Positions 61,079 through 64,000 of a DNA stretch of 64,000 nt are shown here, piece by piece. The stretch spans positions 264,553 through 328,552 of the forward strand of contig NZ_VCRA01000008.1 in NCBI RefSeq assembly GCF_005938385.1. The letters are read 5' to 3'. The position numbers and the translations under genes are program-made. Within the stretch, counting starts at the first letter, position 1. Every line of letters starts with the position of its first letter. The DNA comes from Paenibacillus mesophilus. GTDB taxonomy: Bacteria > Bacillota > Bacilli > Paenibacillales > NBRC-103111. Below the pieces are notes generated by a model. That model had not been told where the DNA came from, ran no database searches, and worked only from the letters and a program-made list of their open reading frames with translations.

Positions 61079-61555
61079 TTAAGGCTGCCACACTTCCCAC
61101 AAATTCCCATCCGGATCATAGAACTGAAAGTTAGGTCCGCATTCCCGCCCTTCCGGAATATCGCTTGCAATGCGCACCCCGTTCTCTTTAAACCGATCGA
61201 ACAGCAACTGGATGCGCGGCGTAATGAAACAGCCGACAGGGACGCGATCGCCATTATTGTTGGTAAAACCTAATCGGCCGCCCTCGGACCCCGATTGGAT
61301 CAGAAACATAGCCGGTACCGTTGTTCTTAGACCTGCCCCCGGCAACTTATCCTGCTCATCGGGAAATCGCAAGATCGCTATTCCGGCCCCAGGCTGGACG
61401 GGTTCAAATCTGCTAGGTTGTCTGCAGCCTAAATTTTTGCGATACCATTGAACGGATTCATAGACATCCTGCACCGGGACGTAAATACATGTAATTCCCG
61501 TAATATCCTCCAGCTTGCTTTCCAATTGAATATCTTCCGCTTGGTTTTGACTCAA
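61079..61555 (-). CDS. VOC-superfamily (glyoxalase-like) protein, copy 2
   Basis: A 158-aa VOC protein: ITCIYVPVQDVYESVQWYRK, GAGIAILRFP, VGCFITPRIQLLFDRFKENG and FQFYDPDGNLWEVWQP. The DPDGN-x-WE ending keeps the Glu ligand typical of the family. Translation starts at TTG after GGAGGGGATATTGT. A near-cre sequence (TTGTAAACGATTTCC) lies about 60 bp upstream. Function unknown; small-molecule binding, modification or resistance are possible. Confidence 0.85.
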   Translation of the reverse strand: MSQNQAEDIQLESKLEDITGITCIYVPVQDVYESVQWYRKNLGCRQPSRFEPVQPGAGIAILRFPDEQDKLPGAGLRTTVPAMFLIQSGSEGGRLGFTNNNGDRVPVGCFITPRIQLLFDRFKENGVRIASDIPEGRECGPNFQFYDPDGNLWEVWQP

Positions 61556-61640
61556 ACAATATCCCCTCCGCTAGAAATAATTACCAACATACAGCTATAA
61601 TACCGTACATTTGTTCCCTTGTAAACGATTTCCCAACACA

Positions 61641-61675
61641 AAAATAAAAAAACATCGCCGACAGGAGGCGATGTT
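61641..61675 (-). terminator. intrinsic terminator of the ABC-F gene
   Basis: ACATCGCC pairs with GGCGATGT around seven bases; on the minus strand seven T follow. It is about 22 bp after the ABC-F stop codon. Confidence 0.88.
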
Positions 61676-61696
61676 GGAATTAAGACTTAACTGGCA

Positions 61697-63175
61697 TTAC
61701 AGTTTCACGATTTTCGTTGCAATATTGTTGCAAAATTCTCGGTCGTGCTCGACAAACACGATCGTCGGATTATGCTCCATCAGCAGCTGCTCGATTTGCA
61801 TTCGAGAAATGACATCTATAAAGTTCAGCGGTTCATCCCAAACATGCAAATGAGCTTCCTCGCACAAGCTTTTGGCAATCAGCACTTTCTTTTTCTGGCC
61901 GCCGCTGAAGGACGAAATGTCTTTTTCGAATTGGATGCGGGAAAAATCCAGCTTACGGAGTATCGCTTTGAAGAGACTTTCATCGATCCCCTGGTCTCTC
62001 GCATAGTCGGTTAAAGTCCCCTGCAAATGCGAGGTGTCCTGCGATACATACGATATTTTCAGCTGACTGCCCATTCGAAATACTCCCGTATACGGAATAT
62101 CTTCCCCGACGATCAGCTTAAGGATGCTCGATTTACCGGTGCCGTTTCTGCCGGAAAGCGCGATCCGCTCGCCCTTTTCAATCGTAAAGCTTACATCCGC
62201 GCATACCGTTTTGTCTCCGTAATGGATCGACACTCGGTCTAGCTCGGCGAGCTGGCTTTTGTGATACGACAGCTGGGACAGCATTAGACTTTCGGAGCTT
62301 TCTACATTTCTCAAAAGCGCCGACTTCTCCTCGATTGCGGAATGTTGTCGATGTTCAAGATTTTTGGATCGTTTCATCATTTTGGCCGCTTTATGGCCGA
62401 TATATCCTTTATCGACTTTGGAGCCGGAATTGCGCGTGCCGTTTTTGGTCATCTCCACTTCATGCGACCAGCCGCTCGTACGTTCCGCGGCTTGCGCCAG
62501 ACGCTTGATATCTTTTTTCAGCTTATCGTTTTCCGCGAGTTCGTATTGGTCCTGTCTTTCTTTCCGTTCCCACCAGTCCGAAAAGTTACCTTTCTGAATT
62601 TCGATGTTCGTTTTGTTAATCGATAAAATATGGTCGACGCAATTGTCCAAAAACGCTCGATCGTGAGAGACCAGAATAAATCCGCTCTTCATATTCAGAT
62701 ACTGACTGACCAAGTGCCGTGCTTCCATATCCAAGTGGTTGGTCGGTTCATCGATTAACAGAAAACGGTTTTCCTTCAGAAACAGCGCGGCCAGCATCAT
62801 CTTCGTCTGCTCCCCGTTGGACAAGGAGTCAAAAGGACGGTACAAGACATCCTCGGAAACTTTGAGCAAGGACATCTCCCTCATAAGCTCCCAATGGACA
62901 TAGTCCGGATAAAAGTCCCCGATGACATCCAGTGTGTTGTGTCCCTTATTCTCGACGTGGAAAGGAAAATATTCAAACTGCACCTGGGCGGATATCGATC
63001 CGCGGTACTCGTATTTACCCAGAAATAAATTCAGCAGCGTCGTCTTGCCCCGGCCGTTCCTCCCGGTAAATCCCAGTTTCCAGTCCGTGTCGAGGTTAAA
63101 GCTTACATCTTCAAATATGTTGTCATAGCTGCCGTCATAAGCGAATGTCAAATGCTTGACTTGGATCAAAGACAT
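61697..63175 (-). CDS. ABC-F family ATPase (ribosome-protection type, Lsa/MsrC-like)
   Basis: A 492-aa soluble protein with two ABC domains and no membrane helices. Domain 1 has Walker A GRNGRGKTT (38-46), signature LSNGEQTK and Walker B LLIDEPTNHLD; domain 2 has GRNGTGKSS, FSGGQKKK and the atypical VWDEPLNFID. The linker between them is long and charged (DKLKKDIKRLAQAAERTSGW, SKVDKGYIGHKAAKMMKRSK), as in ABC-F proteins that dislodge lincosamides, pleuromutilins and streptogramin A from the ribosome. The start is the ATG after AGGAGGATTTGTTCC. A leader with terminator and antiterminator lies upstream. The drug spectrum cannot be told from sequence. Confidence 0.9.
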   Translation of the reverse strand: MSLIQVKHLTFAYDGSYDNIFEDVSFNLDTDWKLGFTGRNGRGKTTLLNLFLGKYEYRGSISAQVQFEYFPFHVENKGHNTLDVIGDFYPDYVHWELMREMSLLKVSEDVLYRPFDSLSNGEQTKMMLAALFLKENRFLLIDEPTNHLDMEARHLVSQYLNMKSGFILVSHDRAFLDNCVDHILSINKTNIEIQKGNFSDWWERKERQDQYELAENDKLKKDIKRLAQAAERTSGWSHEVEMTKNGTRNSGSKVDKGYIGHKAAKMMKRSKNLEHRQHSAIEEKSALLRNVESSESLMLSQLSYHKSQLAELDRVSIHYGDKTVCADVSFTIEKGERIALSGRNGTGKSSILKLIVGEDIPYTGVFRMGSQLKISYVSQDTSHLQGTLTDYARDQGIDESLFKAILRKLDFSRIQFEKDISSFSGGQKKKVLIAKSLCEEAHLHVWDEPLNFIDVISRMQIEQLLMEHNPTIVFVEHDREFCNNIATKIVKL

Positions 63176-63200
63176 GGAACAAATCCTCCTATACAAGAAA

Positions 63201-63236
63201 TGAAAAAGCTACGAGAAAGTTACTTTTCTCGTAGCT
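63201..63236 (-). promoter_or_regulatory. attenuator terminator in the ABC-F leader
   Basis: On the minus strand AGCTACGAGAAA and TTTCTCGTAGCT form a perfect 12-bp stem with loop AGTAAC, followed by TTTTCATTTC, only about 26 bases before the ABC-F start codon. A terminator in this place blocks the gene unless relieved, as in known ABC-F/antibiotic leaders. Confidence 0.75.
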
Positions 63237-63331
63237 CAAATAAATATACGGCAAATCCAACTCCGGCGGAGCTCGATCGGCCTATTCGTTTGAGTGGAAA
63301 AGAATAAGTAACTTTCTTCTTGCCGATCCAT
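63236..63331 (-). CDS. possible 31-aa leader peptide ORF of the ABC-F attenuator
   Basis: A frame beginning MDRQEESYLFFSTQTNRPIE ends with ICRIFI, and its stop codon touches the terminator stem. It contains the antiterminator segment AAGAAAGTTACTT (63306-63318), whose complement AAGTAACTTTCT forms the loop and 3' arm of the terminator (12 bases). This permits alternative structures depending on ribosome position. No strong ribosome site is visible, so translation is uncertain. Confidence 0.4.
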   Translation of the reverse strand: MDRQEESYLFFSTQTNRPIELRRSWICRIFI

Positions 63332-63448
63332 AATAAAACAAAGCGATTGCAGCTAATGGCATGCCGCAGATACCTGTTTTATTATGTTCATGGACAGCAA
63401 GGAAAGATTACATTATCCTCTTCAACTCCTATTAGGTAAGGTAAGTGC

Positions 63449-63478
63449 ATCGTATCACATTTGAACCGGTTATTTCAA
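63449..63478 (-). promoter_or_regulatory. sigma-A promoter of the ABC-F transcript
   Basis: On the minus strand TTGAAA (63473-63478) and TACGAT (63449-63454) are 18 bp apart, giving a leader of about 265 nt. The DNA between here and the 5S terminator contains no gene. Confidence 0.55.
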
Positions 63479-63562
63479 CATTTACATGCTGGAAAGTTTC
63501 ATTATACCTTTTTGTTCCGCTCGATCATTGCTGAACGACGACGACATCCAGTCCGACAAGCG

Positions 63563-63600
63563 AAAAAAACAAAAAAGCCTCACATACTGTGAGACTTTTT
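63563..63600 (-). terminator. rRNA operon terminator
   Basis: GTCTCAC pairs with GTGAGGC around AGTAT, followed on the minus strand by a long T tract. It begins a dozen bases after the 3' end of 5S rRNA. Confidence 0.88.
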
Positions 63601-63607
63601 GTTTTTC

Positions 63608-63724
63608 GCATGGCAACGTCCTACTCTCCCAGGACCCTGCGGTCCAAGTACCATCGGCGCTGAAGGGCTTAAGGTCGTGTTCGGGATGGGAACGCGTGGA
63701 TCCCCTCCGCCATCATCACCAAAC
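63608..63724 (-). rRNA. rrf: 5S ribosomal RNA
   Basis: Read on the minus strand, the 117-nt stretch begins GTTTGGTGATGATGGCGG, has the conserved CCCATCCCGAACACG loop, CAGCGCCGATGGTA and GAGAGTAGGACG, and ends TTGCCATGC, complementary to its start. This is a standard bacterial 5S rRNA of the Firmicutes type. Confidence 0.95.
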
Positions 63725-63816
63725 GAATTTATTCAAGGTTTATTCCCTGAAAACTGAATGCGAAACGAGCGAGTGTTGCTTCATCGATGTTACCCGGAAT
63801 GGGTTTTCCGGGGGCT

Positions 63817-63866
63817 CCCCCAAAAGTACTCGGCGTCTCTACAACGCTTCGCTTCACTTTTGGGGG
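63817..63866. repeat. inverted repeat in the 23S-5S spacer
   Basis: CCCCCAAAAGT and ACTTTTGGGGG are perfect 11-base arms. In the spacer of the rRNA transcript this is probably a processing stem cut by RNase III. Confidence 0.6.
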
Positions 63867-63873
63867 ACCTTTG

Positions 63874-64000
63874 GGATAAGCCCTCGACCGATTAGTATTC
63901 GTCAGCTGCACGCGTTGCCGCGCTTCCACCCCGAACCTATCAACCTGGTCGTCTACCAGGGGTCTTACGAATTGGGAAATCTCATCTTGAGGGGGGCTTC
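63874..64000 (-). rRNA. rrl: 23S ribosomal RNA, 3' end only
   Basis: On the minus strand the sequence contains the conserved end of 23S rRNA: AAGATGAGATTTCCC, AGACCCCTGGTAGACGACCA, GGTTGATAGG and CTAATCGGTCGAGGGCTTA. The gene continues beyond the right edge. The exact 3' end is estimated within a few bases. Confidence 0.92.

Noticed and set aside
63729..63929. 66-codon frame over the 23S-5S spacer
   Set aside because: It lies within rRNA transcript sequence and covers the 3' end of 23S rRNA.
1..64000. CRISPR arrays, prophage genes, integrases or transposases
   Set aside because: No regularly spaced repeats and no recognisable recombinase, transposase or phage structural protein was seen on either strand.
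1..64000. tRNA genes
   Set aside because: No cloverleaf with TTCGAAT/TTCAAAT arm and acceptor pairing was recognised, including next to the rRNA genes.

Overview
The window looks like a chromosomal segment of a spore-forming member of the Paenibacillaceae (Paenibacillus/Cohnella type). Supporting signs are moderate-to-high GC, strong AGGAGG-type ribosome binding sites, TTG and GTG starts, Gram-positive lipoprotein signal peptides, a YheC/YheD spore-coat gene, CcpA-type cre sites, and the 3' end of an rRNA operon (23S end, 5S) at the right edge. The genus is inferred; nothing in the window proves it.

About 60 kb is a carbohydrate-scavenging region built of repeated modules: a regulator, one family-1 extracellular solute-binding lipoprotein (SBP), and one or more glycan-active enzymes. 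(1) 0.6-5 kb: a two-gene FAD oxidoreductase operon divergent from an SBP whose promoter carries a cre site. (2) 5-12.4 kb: an 1808-aa secreted heparinase II/III-like lyase, the degraded tail of another SBP, and a regulator that fuses a GntR helix-turn-helix to a cytosolic SBP-like sensor. (3) 12.6-17 kb: a GH20 hexosaminidase, an AraC regulator and an SBP. (4) 17.4-20.7 kb: housekeeping or accessory genes (S66 LD-carboxypeptidase, ParB-like protein, MATE transporter). (5) 20.8-38.9 kb: an AraC regulator divergent from a nine-gene operon (SBP, TIM-barrel-like protein, phosphotriesterase-like hydrolase, two amidohydrolases, fucose/arabinose isomerase-like protein, M24 pseudo-peptidase, Tat-exported beta-helix protein, ASRT-domain protein). 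Two tandem FadR-type GntR regulators follow, then a sialidase-like pseudogene/gene pair and a 26-aa ORF. (6) 38.9-51.3 kb: AraC, SBP, a frameshifted multidomain glycosidase-like gene, a GH78 rhamnosidase-like gene and a second heparinase-like protein without a signal peptide. (7) 56-60.5 kb: a frameshifted LysR gene, a frameshifted Tat beta-helix gene and an SBP.

Five intact SBPs are present but no ABC permease or sugar ATPase gene, so these binding proteins must share translocators encoded elsewhere or act as sensors or scavengers. Outside the carbohydrate modules are an Rrf2 regulator with a CPYC flavoprotein joined by a shared operator, a spore-surface gene pair, DinB and VOC proteins, and an ABC-F antibiotic-resistance-type ATPase behind a terminator/antiterminator leader.

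Several genes (57.5-59.4, 59.6, 46.95 and 24.1 kb) are interrupted by single-base frame changes, some at homopolymers. These are either real decay or residual sequencing errors. All functions are read from sequence and family knowledge; no searches were run.
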